Notes under the pieces: model-generated
The model's input: only the letters and a program-made list of their open reading frames with translations
Told to the model about the DNA's origin: nothing
Databases searched by the model: none
Position numbers and translations under genes: made by a program
Origin: Anniella stebbinsi
Lineage: Eukaryota; Chordata; Lepidosauria; Squamata; Anniellidae
Assembly (NCBI GenBank): GCA_029215795.1
Contig: JARDYH010000005.1
Location: 10,014,001-10,078,000 of the forward strand
DNA length: 64,000 nt
Direction of reading: 5' to 3'
Shown: positions 24,300 to 37,300 of the stretch, one piece after another
How positions within the stretch are numbered: position 1 is the first letter of the stretch
How the letters are laid out: each line of letters starts with the position of its first letter

Positions 24300-25033
24300 T
24301 TACTCGCTCAAACAAAGAATGAAAAAAAAATTGGGATTGAGGAGAAAATCGGAGCACCTTGATAAGAACCAACATTGTCGATATCTTCTATCCCTAGTCT
24401 GGATACTGCAGGGAAAGCAATAATGAACAAGCTGTCTTTTGTTTCAGGCAAACTGATCTGTTGCAAATGATTTTATCATTCATCCAGGTAGCCAAGAAGG
24501 ATCCATTTTGGAAGTCACTACTTTAGGAAAAACATTGGCAATTCTGACCACTATATGTTAAAAAGGAGTGGGGGTCGTTCAAGATAATTTCTGCAATCGG
24601 CCCAAATCCCTGATTCCATGTAAGACGCCCATGGGGTCCTCTGCTGTATCCTTGGCCAGCAAAAATCCATGCCACTCCGTGAGACGACCGCTGGTGCCTG
24701 TAGTCATAGGCTTGGCAGTGTGTAGCAATGGGCTGGCTACTAGGCTCTGGAGGTGTCAAGTCTCCTTCTCTACCGGAGCAGCTCAGGGTTTCTGGACAGT
24801 AGCTGGCTGTGTGCAGGCACAGAAGCGCCATTCATTGGCGTGAGGCCTCGGAGCCTGGCCAGGTGCTAAAAGACAAACTCCCCTGTATTAGGTGGGTTGA
24901 CTCCCCAATGGGCATCAATTGCCAGAGCCCCCCTTGGTGTTGCCAGAGCTTTTGCTCCCTTTGCTCCAGTCAAAACCCTGCTTCCCCCCTCCCTCTTCCT
25001 CCCCCCCGTCGTCAGAGTTGTGGGGATGAAGAA

Positions 25034-25040
25034 TATAAAA
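25034..25040 (+). promoter_or_regulatory. TATA box of the ECM2-like gene
   Basis: TATAAAA lies about 90 bases upstream of the ATG at 25127, which allows a 5' UTR of about 60 bases. A C-rich tract (24985-25009) lies just upstream. Confidence 0.6.
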
Positions 25041-25126
25041 CCTCTCACTGTAGAGGAATATGCTCCGAGTGGGGATCCCAGCCCGGAGAACAGCAGCAGG
25101 CCCACGGTCAGGGAGGAAGCCAAACG

Positions 25127-25325
25127 ATGAAGCGCCTTCTCCTGGCTCTCTTTGCTTTGGCCCTGTGGGCTCCTGCTGGTTGGGCCAGCAAGAGAAAAAA
25201 TGAAAGCCCCATCGAGGGCTTGAGTTCCCCAGCGTCTCCTGCCCTGGATGAGCCAGCCCATCCATCGAAACGCCAAAAGCAGCTGGCCGCGAGCGAGCTC
25301 ATCCTGGGGAAGGGTGTGGCGGAAG
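25127..25325 (+). CDS. ECM2-like: ECM2-like exon 1 (signal peptide)
   Basis: Encodes the signal peptide followed by SKRKNESPIEGL, containing an N-E-S sequon. Sixty-six codons plus one base before a consensus gtgagt donor. Confidence 0.85.
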
Positions 25326-28300
25326 GTGAGTGAGTCAGGGGATAGGGCGGTGTGCATGATGGAATCTTATAGGGGAGGGGCTTCAGAAGGGGCAAAGGAA
25401 GAAAGGGGCGGGCACGTGGGACCGGCCCTACTATTAGGCGGAATGTGGCAGCTGCCTCTACAAGAGGCTGCCTCTACAAGAGGCATTTAAAGCTCTTTCA
25501 AGGCGCTTAAAAAAATGTACTTCTACAAGAACGGAGCACAAATCGGGCGTAGAGGCGCGTTATCTCTCCGATTATGCGCATTATCGAATGCGCGTTAAAT
25601 AGCGAGTTTTATTTTGCTCCGGCCGTTAAAGCGCATTTTGCCTATGTGAACAAGCGCTTATGCGCATTAACTACTTGTAAAGTGCATTTTGGTCATCCGT
25701 TAATGCGCTTCGCTGCCTCTCGCCGCCTCTCGTGCAGAGGTATTAGGTGTAAATGCGCTTCAGCGATTATGCGCATAATCGCCTAACCGGGCGCAAAAGC
25801 GAATCCTTGTAGAGGGGACCAATGTCTCGGGCCAGCCCTGGTAGCAGGGAGGTGAGATTGATAGGCACGCAACGTGCCACAAAATAGTGAAATGTATCAA
25901 ACCAAAACAGTCTCTCGCCACTAACGCTAAGGCCTTTATCACACCTACCATTCCCCCCCCCCCCGATTGCTTCTGCGTGTTCCCCCTCCGTTTCCTATGC
26001 GAATCTAGTGTTTTGAGTCACACGTGGTCGGGATTGCTGTGATACCTCAGCTTGGCCTGTTGAACTTGCCTGAAACGGGCTTTGCCCATTCAGGGTTAAA
26101 TCAAAACAGAAACGAAAAGCGGAGCACTCAGGGCGTGAGAACAGTGCGAGGGGGACGATGTTATGTGAGTCCCGCGCTGGAGAACTGGATCAAAATTGCG
26201 GCAGGTGTGCTTAAAACCGCCCGTGTGATAAAGACCTAACTCTGGAGATAGGAAGATCTGTTCCATTTCCCATCCATCCCATGCTGCCCTGGGTATGTCA
26301 GCCCAGACAGGGGCCCTGTCTTCTCATCTTTCAAACCTAAGAGTTAGGGTTGCCATTCAACCAGAATTTTATAGGCCCAATTGGAACTTTACAGTCTTGG
26401 CCTGCTGCCAGAATGGGAGGATGCAAAGCCAGGAATAAAATTCAGCCAAGGTGCTTTTCGTTACAAATGTGGCTGCACAAGCCATTACAATGCACACATG
26501 CTCACTGGGGTGTTGTAGCGAGGTGGGAAAGTGGTGGTGATCGCATTTGTGATGTAGCGTGTGCTCTAAACGCTGCCGACTGTGAAGGTGTCTGTACTGT
26601 GCTGCCATGCGAGGACAAGTGGTTAGAAGTCACTGGAGGCATTGCAGGGTAGCTTTGGCAAAACTGCAAGCATGCATTGCCCTTTTAGCCATTTCCATGG
26701 CACAAAACAAAGCCCAAGTGTATTCTGGGGATAAGAAAAAGGCTTTGCGGGCCAGATTGATTCCTTGGGCCATCAATTGCCTAGACTTAGGTAAAAAGAT
26801 GGAAATGTGTCTTTTTTCAGTGTGTACTTCTGCATGGAGCTGGGATTCGACTCCACAATTCATGGTTGTTTCTACAGTAACATTTTTATCTGGAATTCCG
26901 TCACTTGTTCAGTCACTTTTTATGGAGTATCCAGATGGTGTTGTCAAGTCCAGTGTCTTATGTGTTGTCCTCTCGTGTTTTTTTCAGAACTGATATATGG
27001 TATGTGGAGTTATTGAGGGAGGGGATGTTTGCAATATTGAGTGCTATTGAGGCTTTTCAGGACTCCTGTGACTTCAATTAAAGGTTTCCTGTTGTCAGAT
27101 CCACTTTGAATAATTACAAATAATATGAAATAGCTAAAACTGATTAAAACATATAAAATTAATATATTATTAAAATAACAATAAAACTTAAAATTCAACT
27201 AGATAGGCCTGCCAAAAGAGACCAGTCTTTATTGTTTCTGTTTATCATGGCTGCTAATTGTCTCTTGAATAGTGTCTTTTAGGCTGCAGTCTTAAACACA
27301 TTTATGAAGGAATATGTTCCACTGAATATTGTAGAGGTTGAGTAAAGATTCATAAGGTTGCACAGTTAATTGCCCCAGTGTCCGATACTATTCATGCAGT
27401 GTGGGTCTTTAATGGCTTTTCTTCTCAGTATTTCCACCTCCCCATTTTTAATAGTAAAATAGTGCTATAAAAAATGGAAATGGAGCAACGAAAGCCTCCC
27501 AACAAGATGTGAAGAGAAACTGACATTGGGGCAATTAAGGTGGTATATATATGATGATGCATTGGTAGGTGATACCTTCAAAACCATGCAGCATTGTTGC
27601 TGAGAGGCAAAAAACAATAAAGCTAGTGGGGGGAGTGCGGGCTATCCGGCCAGGCCCTGCCCTCAATTCCCTCACTTACTCGATCCGCCCAGAGCTACAC
27701 CCACCCAAATTGAAGTCCCCAGATACATGAAACAATGTGACACTTTGAAAATGCATAGTTTCAGGGGTCAGGGGGTGGGAAGGCTGATGCGGCTGTGAGT
27801 TGGCAGCTGCGTCATATAAACAACACAACGTCTCTGCACAGTCACTATGGTGTTAATAGGGTGTCTAGACACCCCCTAAGAGAGTCTATTCAAGAACAGT
27901 AACAGACTATTCATCAGTAATTCCTCAGCTGTAATCAACAGAAAGCAATGAAACAAGCAGGGTTTTTAATTTAACATTGGTAAGTGCTTTTGACGAATGG
28001 AATTTAAAGGATCTTGGCCGTGGCAAGGGGCATTGCTTACTGAATAATATTGTGTTTTATTAAGTCCTCTGATTTAATTCTCCTTCCAGTGAATGATGGG
28101 AAAGCAATTTGGCCTCAGCAGTGTTGCAGCTCACAAACACAGAACCGAAGAGCTGCAGTGATTCACTCATCCAAAATCAAAGAGTGTGGTCTTGTGTATA
28201 CGTCCCCTGACAATGCCTGACCCAGATGCTTTCCACAGCTGTTTCCACAGAGAATAGAGTGCTGATGTTCAGGACGAACTCAGGAAACAACGCCATAGCA

Positions 28301-31300
28301 CTCTTCATGTTATGCTTTAGCCAGGATCAACTGGTCCAAGGTTGCATTAGGTACAGTCAGAGTAGTGCCAGCTCCACATTTGCGAGGGCCCTTAGGTAAG
28401 ACACCCTCAATGGGTCCCCTCCACCACCGAGTCTACATTTTCATCACTACTGTTGCCAGCCACTATTGCTCTTTCTCCTCTTTCTCCTCATGGCTACCAC
28501 TTGCATGTTTGACAAGCAGAAAGCCAGTGAGCAAGGAGGCTCTTTCTCACCACCATAGCTGTCTGGGCCAGAGCGAGCAGATTGCAATGGTGAATAAGAA
28601 GAGCCAGTACAAGGGACTCTTGTCAATGGGCCCCCACTGGGGCGTGGGCCCTCAGTAGGTGCCCAACCACGCCTACCCTTGATGCCAGCTCTGATTTAGA
28701 GTATAAAAGAAAGCAATGGACCTCTAATCCAGATTCTCATTTCTTCTGGAACAGGGATGGGTAATTCTCCATATGTTTTGGACTTGAGCTCTGCATCTTC
28801 CTGACTATTGGCCTTGCAGGCATAGCTTCTGGGAGCAGAAGTCCAAAATATCTGGAGATCTACCTTCTGTCCACCCCTCTTCTAGAAGGCATTCCTTCTG
28901 ATAGGCACTTACTTCAGCATACTATTTCGCAGTTCCTTGGTTCCCCAAGCGGTAGGAAATCCCACGGGCAGCCACCGCAAAGTCAGCTTGCTTATGCAGA
29001 AGGGGAGTTTTGGAGACTGGTGGCATTTTATTGACATTGGTTTATTTACATGTATACAATTTGAACCTGGGGGAACAAGCAAACACCCCAACAGACAACG
29101 GCAGTATTTAAAGCTGCATCAGTCCCCCACCCACCCAGAGCAAACAACACACCTTTGTAACCCTTCCTGCTTCTAACTCCAAAATTCCAGATTTCTGTAT
29201 CCTTTTCTGGCAACCATTCCTTTTCTGGCAGGACATTGATCTTAGCTCCCAGCAAGGGTAGTCCGTGTGTAGTAACCAGTAGCCACCAACCTATCATAAG
29301 CCATTGGAATTAATTTAAGCAAGTATCCTTGCATATTTGCAAAGACACACTGCACATTTATCCGAATGATATCCCTGTTGGCGGCTAGGCTAACCAGTTT
29401 AAGGTTTTGCCCTCCCCACAGCAGTTTTCTAAAGTGAGGCGTTTTACTTTTTACCATAGGAGTGAATGACAGCCATTTACTTACATGGGACCCCACTGAT
29501 GTAGGAGCTAAACCTGCTCCTTGCCCCTGATAATACCAGCCATTAAGAAGGAAATCTGCTCTTATCTGCATAATTAGCTCTAACAGAGGGCTTTATCACA
29601 CGTACATTTCCCCCCTTGGTTTGCTTCTGCAGTTCCCCCTCCGTTTTCTATGCAAGTCTAGCGTTTTGATTTACACGTGCTCGGTATAGCTGCGGTACCT
29701 GCGATACCTGCAATACCTGCCTGTGCCTTTCGGATTTTGCCCGTTCTGGGATAGTTCGAAAGAAGGACGCAAAACGGAGCACTCAGGGCATGAGAGCAGA
29801 GCAAGGGGGACAACATCATGCCAGTCCCGCGCTGAAGAACTGGATCAAAGTGGCGGCGGGTGTGCTTAGGAATTGCCTTTTATATAGGTGGGGGGGATGC
29901 ATATTTTCATAAGTAAGTGACAAAGGTGTCCTGGTTTCTCTTTCCTGTTCCATTTTCCAGAGACCTCCAAGTCTGGAGCCAGTGTGAAAAGCATTACGGG
30001 AGAAAAGGATGTGCATCAGAAAAGTAGAAAGCCTTCGGTCCTCAAGAACAGTGTCCTGAGGAGAAAGGAAACAACCCTCCCCCGTCTGGATAGCCAAAAT
30101 CTGGGGAAGGGAGATGTGGTCAAGAAAGAGAAATTGACCAAAATTGGAAAGAAGGTGTTGGCCACTAAGAAAATAGAGACCAACAGCACTGCTACCAAGC
30201 CAGAAGCCACTGGCCCTGAGACAAACATCAGCCTAGCCCAGGCAGGAGGTACACCCCCCCAGAAAGGCATGAAAGAGAGTAGGGATAAGGGAACAGAAGG
30301 CAGGTCTATCAATGGGTCTGTTCTAGGTTTCAGTGCCAGCTCCAGGTTTTTGAGGCCCTTTGGACAAGCCTCCCTCAGTGGGCCCCCTCCCTGAGTGACA
30401 TTGTCACCAGCGGTTTTTGCTCCTCCTCCTCCTCCTCCTCCTCCTCCTTCTCCTCCTCGCTACCCCTTGCTTGCTTGACTGGAAGAGAGCCAGTGAGCAA
30501 GGAGGCAGGGGCCTCTACTGCTCCTCATCCCCACCATTAGTGGTCCAGAGCGAGAGGCAGGTGAACACGCAGGTTGCAATGGTGAAGAGGAACAAGTCCA
30601 GGTGGCTCTTGTCAGTTGGGCCCCTTGGCAAGGGCCCAACCATTCCTACCCTGGACACCAGCCCTATCAGTTTCATTTGTTAAAGTTTGCCTACCAATTT
30701 TAGGCTGCAACCCCAAGCAAGCTTACTGCTTGGAGACAGTGGTGGGCGGCTACAAGCCGCCATTTTAAATTCCCACCATGCCCCCACTGCTGCATTGCTC
30801 AGGGGCATGGTGGGAAATTTAAAATGGCAGCTCACAGACACTCACTTCAAGTGGCCCTGGGCAGACATCAGCACTGGTGAGTCCTGCTAGGCTACTGAGG
30901 CCCAAATAGTTGCGCAATGGGACGCTGAGCCTGTCTACAGGCATAATGCGTAGCATGACTCAACACAGGGAATGCCCGCATTGTGTGGGGTCAACAGCAG
31001 CCACCGGATGGGCAGCTGCTTGGGAGTCTCCTGTATCCTGCTCTGGCAGAAGGCTGGCCTGCAGATGTAATGGATGGGCGCATAAATCTGCTTTCCTTGC
31101 TTCCTCTTTCAACAGAGAGGGCTTTAACCACAGGGCAATTGCCTCAGGTGGTGGATTTCAGGGACCCTTCGGTGTGCCAGAGGGGGAGACCAGTCTGACC
31201 TCTAGGGGAGAGGGAATGTTCTCCAGCGGGAGCCCCATCTGAATGAATGGGAACTGTTCACGAGCCACGCTGCGCTTGCGCATGGCAACTCTCTGGTTAA

Positions 31301-34300
31301 TTGTGCTCCGTGTTAAATAAGGTCTGATAATTATGGGTGCTTCGAGATAGCAGGCTCCTATTGCTGCCAGTCCAAAGCCATTGTGCTGCTATCCCGTCTA
31401 ATGGATTTTCTGTGGTAAGCAAAAAGACAGGAGAAGTGGTGGGAAAACACGGGAGGGGGTTACAAATGGAAAATGCTGATGTGCGGGACCCCCCCCCCCC
31501 CGCCATAAAATTTAATGAAGCAGGGTAATTGCACAGTAAAAGCCTAGTCTGGAAGCACCCTAGGTGTTGGGTTCCATGGTAACTGGAGGGGGTACTGTGT
31601 AGGTGTCAAAATGTCTTAGGCTGGCTCTGCTTTTCAGCGTTCCTCTTCTATCCCTGCAGGTTTGATCCATGACAAGAAAACAGCAGTGAAGGGAGATGTT
31701 TTCCCCCATGGGACAAGGGCCAGGAAAGAATATGCCATCGCGCATAGAAATGTTACTCAGGCACAGACAGGAAACATGCCAAGCCCTTGGCCCAGGAATG
31801 AAAGCCAGGCACTCTCTAGCCCTGCCCAGAAAAATGCCACGCAGACAAAAGAAGGAAAAGAACCCAGACCTCTCCATAGAAATGCCAGCCGGGCATTGTT
31901 GCAAAAGGAGAAGCTGTCTCCCCACAGGAACACCAGTAGGCCATCCTCAGGAAAAGAACAGGGCACCCTCCACAGAAATGCCAGCTACACCCTCATGAGG
32001 AACACCACTCGGGCACAGGGGATGAAAGAGCCCAAGTTTCAACAGAAGAATGCCAAGCAGGCCCTATCAAACAAGCATGGCATGACCTCTGTGAACACCA
32101 GTTGGATACTGCCAGGGAAAAAGCAGGGCACCCTCCAGAAGAATGCCAGCCGGGCGCAAACAAATAAGAGGCCCAGTGTCATTCACAGAAATACCAACCA
32201 GGCACTGCCAGGGAAAAAGCTTGGCACCCCACACAGGAATACCAGCTGGGTTGAAGCCAGGAAGGAACGCATACCTTCCCATAAGAATGCCAGCCGGGCA
32301 ATGCTAGAGGAAAAACACAGCGCTTCTGAAGGGAATGCCACTTGGGCACTGCCAGGGAAGAGGCACAGCATCCAGCAAAAGAATATCAGCAGGACAGGAG
32401 TTAGCAAGGAGCACAGGCCGCCTCGCAAGAATGCCAGCTGGGCAGTGCCAAGGAAAGAGCCCAGTGCTTCTCACAGAAATGTCAGCCAGGCACTGGCAGG
32501 GACAGAGCCTGGCACCCTGCACAGGAATGGTGGCCAAACAAGAGCACGGATTATGCCTGGGGTACCTTTCAGGAATATCACCCAAACTGAGAGCGTAAAG
32601 GAACAAAGCCTGTCTCACAAGAACATCCTCCGAGCAGGAGCAGGCACACCAAAATGGCGTCCTGTAGTACCCAAAGAAAGGGATGAGCCCATCATGCCCT
32701 CACTGCCTACGACATGTCTGCTTTCTGAACACGCCATTGCATGCGGCAACACCCGCCTGAAACACGTGCCCAAACTGAGTGACTCTGTACTCAAAACCCT
32801 CTATCTGGCAGGTAAATGTCTGAGGCAGGGAAGGGGTTCTCCGGCCACCTGTGCTGCCGGCTTCTTTTCTCACCACCTCTCTCCCCCCCCCCCCCCACAA
32901 CTCCCACTCTTGTCCCCAATGTGTAGGCTGACCAGATAAAATCCAGGTCAGGGCTCATGTAACTTTAACAGTTGTAGAGAAAAGGGGATTTCAGCTAGTG
33001 TCATTCGTATGCAATTAGTCCCTGGTGAAATTCCCTCTTCATCACAACAGTTAAAGGTGCAGGCACTATACTAGAGTGACCATATACAAAAGAAGGCAGG
33101 GCCCCTGCAACTTTAACTGTGTTGTGATGAAGAGGGAATATCACGAGGAACTAATTGCATACAAATGACACTGGCTGAAATTCCCTTTTCTCTACAACTG
33201 TTAAAGTTACATGAGCCCTGACCTCCTTTTCATATGGTCACCCTACCCAACCTGCATGCACTGATCCTGATCCAGTACAGGGGATGCACACTTACTTGTA
33301 AGTAAGAAAGAGAGGGAGAGCTGCATATTCTGTATTTGTCGTATCATGTTGTTGGGCCCTCAACAGGACTTACTCCCAGGTAAATGTGTATAGGATTGTA
33401 GCCTTGTTCAATTACCACTCTGTAATCCCCTCTGCAGCAGTAGGATTTACAAACTCTCTGCTCTCTTTCACCCAGTGTGCCCAAGGGCTCTGTTGCCTTT
33501 CCTCAGTCATGCACCCAAATATGGAGGAATTCTTCGGAATCATCTACATGTCACAATATTAAGCCCTAAAGCATTAAAAAAGAAATACAAGTATTAGAAG
33601 AAGCGGTTCCCACCTGAAACTTTTCATACTCACAGCACAACCCATAAGAATAAAATATCTTCCATTTGGCTGAAAAGAAAAACATTGGCTCAATTCTGAT
33701 GACACGATAGTCAATGGTGGGTTGACTAACCCTTACCCTAATCCTAGAGGACACTCCCCACACAACATGGTAATAAATAATCAACTGTGGTGTGGATTAG
33801 GATCAGCGCTGAGTTGACTATGGCCTCCTCCACACGAGACGTTTAATGAGCCTTGAAGGCTCATTATAAATTTTACCTCCACACCAGCGGAGCGCAAAAC
33901 GGGCGTACAGGCGCGTTATCTCCCCGATAATGCGCATTTTCGAATGTGCGTTAAATAGCGACTTTTATTTTTCTCCGGCCGTTAAAGCGCATTTTCGCCG
34001 TGTGAACAAGCGATTATGCGCATTAACGTCTTCTAAAGTGCTTTTTGGACATCAATTAATGCGCTTCGCCACCTCTCGCCGCCTCCCGTGCAGAGGGATT
34101 AGGCGTAAATGCGCCTCCGCGATAATGCGCATAATCCCCGAACCGGGCGCAAAAGCGCATCCTTGTGGAGGGGGCCTATGTCAGCATTCGGATGACACAA
34201 TAGTCAAAATAACTGACGATTGTTTCCCCCACAGCAGTTGTTTATTGTGTCGTCCAAATTGAGCCAATGTTTTTAAAGAGCATTTTGAGGTTGTGAGAGA

Positions 34301-37300
34301 TTTATTTCCCACAGTACATTGTCACACACCTTTCTTTTGTCCCTCTGGTCAAATGGGTTTTTCAAATTGCTGGAACTTTGTGAAGTTCTGTTCACCAAGG
34401 GTGTAAGTGGGATGAGGATACCCTCCGTAAACAGTGATCCCTCTTCCAAACTGCATTCAGTGTTCCTGGGAAAAATAGGGAGAAATGGCACAGGAGGGAC
34501 ATAACAGCTCACACAACCCCAATTCAAGTGTTGGGGAGGGAGAACCCATAGCTACTTTTAACTTCAACAGCAGGAACACAGGGAGATCCTGATAACAGAT
34601 CTCCCATGACATGTCTAGGCTCCAAGGCCCCTTCCCGCTCTATTATTCTAAGATCCTCGGAGATTGGTGTGAAGTAGTCCAGGGTCCCTAGTTTAGGTCC
34701 TCAGCCTGCTGAAATAGGGAACAGTGCTTGACTCAATTTAGATGGTCCTCCAGCCCATAATTTTAAGGATCAGGAACATGCTGCAAGATCACATGCTCTC
34801 TCCACCTTTCCCTCCTCCTTTCTCATGTGGACTTTCCCTCCTTCCTTTCCTTTCCTTTCCTTTCTAACCATAGTTTCTCATAACATCCAAATCATGCGAC
34901 TCCTGTTAGCACTAGTCTTCAGCCCTATGGCTTGCCAACACACTTCAAACCAAGGCTTCAAATAACTATTTGGAAGTTAGCAGTAACCATGATTTGCCCA
35001 ACATCACTACAACTTGTGGCTTGAAGGAACAGGAAACGGAGGAGGGAATTGATGCTCAAGAGGGAAAGAGTAAGTGTGTGAGCCTCCTGAGGCTTTACAT
35101 CCGACCAACCATGGCTTGGACAATCTTCCCTGACCTGGTGCCCTCCAAATGTGTTGGATTACAGTTCACATTACACCCAGCTAGCATGGCCATTGAAGCT
35201 GTGACTCCCCACTGAGTGGACAGAGAGAAAGGGATTTGGGGAGAGGGAGGGGCTTCAAGGAGGGGAGGGGCCAGACATTGTTAATCCACAATACACAACT
35301 GTATTGTGTTGTTTTGATTATTATATTTATTGTTATTTTTATGCATTATATTTTATGTTCATTGCTTTAGTACTTCTGTACAAAGTGGTATATAAAATTT
35401 AATGACTAATTATAATAATAATACACCCAATAAAGGGATCTCACATCATTCTTCCTCCTTCTCTGAAAATACTAGTCTTGGAGAGGATCTTCTTTATCAT
35501 CTTTCACACCCCCCCCCCTCTTGTACAATTCCCAGAAAACGAGATCGCCCATGTCCCAGCTGGGGTTTTCTTGGGATTGCCCAATCTAGAATGGTTGGAT
35601 CTCAGCAAGAACAAGCTGGATTCTGGAGGCCTGCACCCAGAAGCTTTCAAGGTGAGTGGAAGGAAAGGAGATGGCATGGTGCGGTGGGGGAACTGAACCT
35701 GGCACCATCTACATCACGGATGGGTAACCTTTTACATATGAGGAGCCATTGACCCATGGGAAAAGCCACCTGGGGATGCTAGCCAATGGTGCGTTGAGTT
35801 CATAACACTGCAGAATTATTACGCAGCCCAGGTCTATAAGCAAAGCATATGCATTGCTATTGAGCTGCTAACTTGCCCATCTGTGAGATACTAATATCCA
35901 AATCATTAATAAGAATAAGAAAAAAAGATTATGGGATCTGATCACCAGACCCCTTGCCACTGATGTTGTTGTTACTGAACCTTCTTCCCTCACACAGAAT
36001 CTCACCAAGCTGAAGCGTCTGAATCTGGACGGGAACCAGCTCACTACAATCCCAGCCTTACCCAATTCACTACAAGAGCTAAAGTTGAATGACAATAATT
36101 TAGGAGGGCTGCAGAGACACAGCTTTCGAGGTACCTCTCACATTTTTTTTTTAAAGGCTCCTTCCTAGGGTTGGGGGTGGGGAGCAAACTCTGTATTTGC
36201 TCAGAGGCCCTCATTCCTAGATGCCAGAACATTTGTAAACACAAGGGGGCGCCCTATTAATTCAGATTCCCTATAGATTTGTGCGTAACTACTCTAGTCA
36301 TAAGAAATATCCCATGTTTCTGACAGTGGAATGCACTGCACTAAAGGCATAGAGATTACATGTGTTGTCAAAGCTGCCACAACCGTCACAATGCATAATG
36401 GCACATCCTTCTGTTCCAGGCACAGATGGAAACGGTCCCATAAACATAAAATAGTACAAGACTGACTCTCCCCCACCCCAGCCCCTGGAAATCAATTACC
36501 TGGTTACATTTGATGCCATTAAAAATAAATAAATCTTGCTGTATCAAATTGTTTTACTTCTGGAAGATGCCCAATTATTCCGATAATTGACGTATGTTTT
36601 GTATCCTTCTGCTTTTAGCAATTTTATTTTATATAAATATTTTTTTCATTAGGGGGGTAAAAGTGGCAGCTGCTCATAGGAGACACTAGAAAATTTTATG
36701 AGAAGGATCCAGTGGTGTCCGTTTGCTGGCGCTATTGACATTGTGCCAGCATAAACCAATGTTTTCACAATGTCAATACCGCTTGCTAGCACAACGGGAA
36801 ATTTGTTGCTGTGGTGGCAGCAAAAAAAAGAAGGGGGGGGGACTATTTCCCTTGCAGACAAGACACACAGGGAGCTCACACCTTATTTTCAAGCAAAATT
36901 GTGCCTCAGGAAACTATGATTTAGCAGCAGAATCCCCCTCTTAATTTTTTTAAAAAATATTTTTAATTTTAAACTCAGGCTGAGCAACAATGACTGGCTC
37001 AAGATCACCCAATGAGCTCTGTGGTTGAGCAGAGATTTGAATCTGGCTGTCCCCAGTCCTAGCCTGACCGCCTAAAGCACCCCACATGGGCTTTCAATGA
37101 GCACTGTCACTGACTAAATCTTTATGGGTGAAATACATCACAGATACGTGTCTTTACTGCAGGTTTCCCCAACTTGGTGCCCTCTAGATGTTTTGGACTA
37201 CAACTCCCATCAGTCCCAGCTAGTACGACCAATTGTCAGGAATGCTGGGAGTTGTAGCCCAAAACTTCAGGAGGGCTCCAGGTTGGGGAAGGCTGCTCTA

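Larger units (their letters stand above)
10581..25126. other. Intergenic region between HAUS7 and the ECM2-like gene
   Basis: I see no protein-coding gene here. The two genes are divergently oriented and 14.5 kb apart. The interval is mostly transposon copies, listed separately, plus a CpG-rich stretch at 19750-20235. The parts at 12600-13950, 14290-15280, 21100-22200 and 24400-25000 show no repeat family or gene I recognise. Confidence 0.6.

Noticed and set aside
30249..30394. Extension of ECM2-like exon 2 past 30248 to a donor at 30304 or the stop
   Set aside because: The later donor leaves the wrong phase for exon 3, and the frame runs into a dispersed family H repeat.
31662..31664. TTG at 31662 as a translation start for a separate protein
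   Set aside because: It is the first whole codon after a good splice acceptor, and the phase matches exon 2 exactly, so it is an internal leucine codon.
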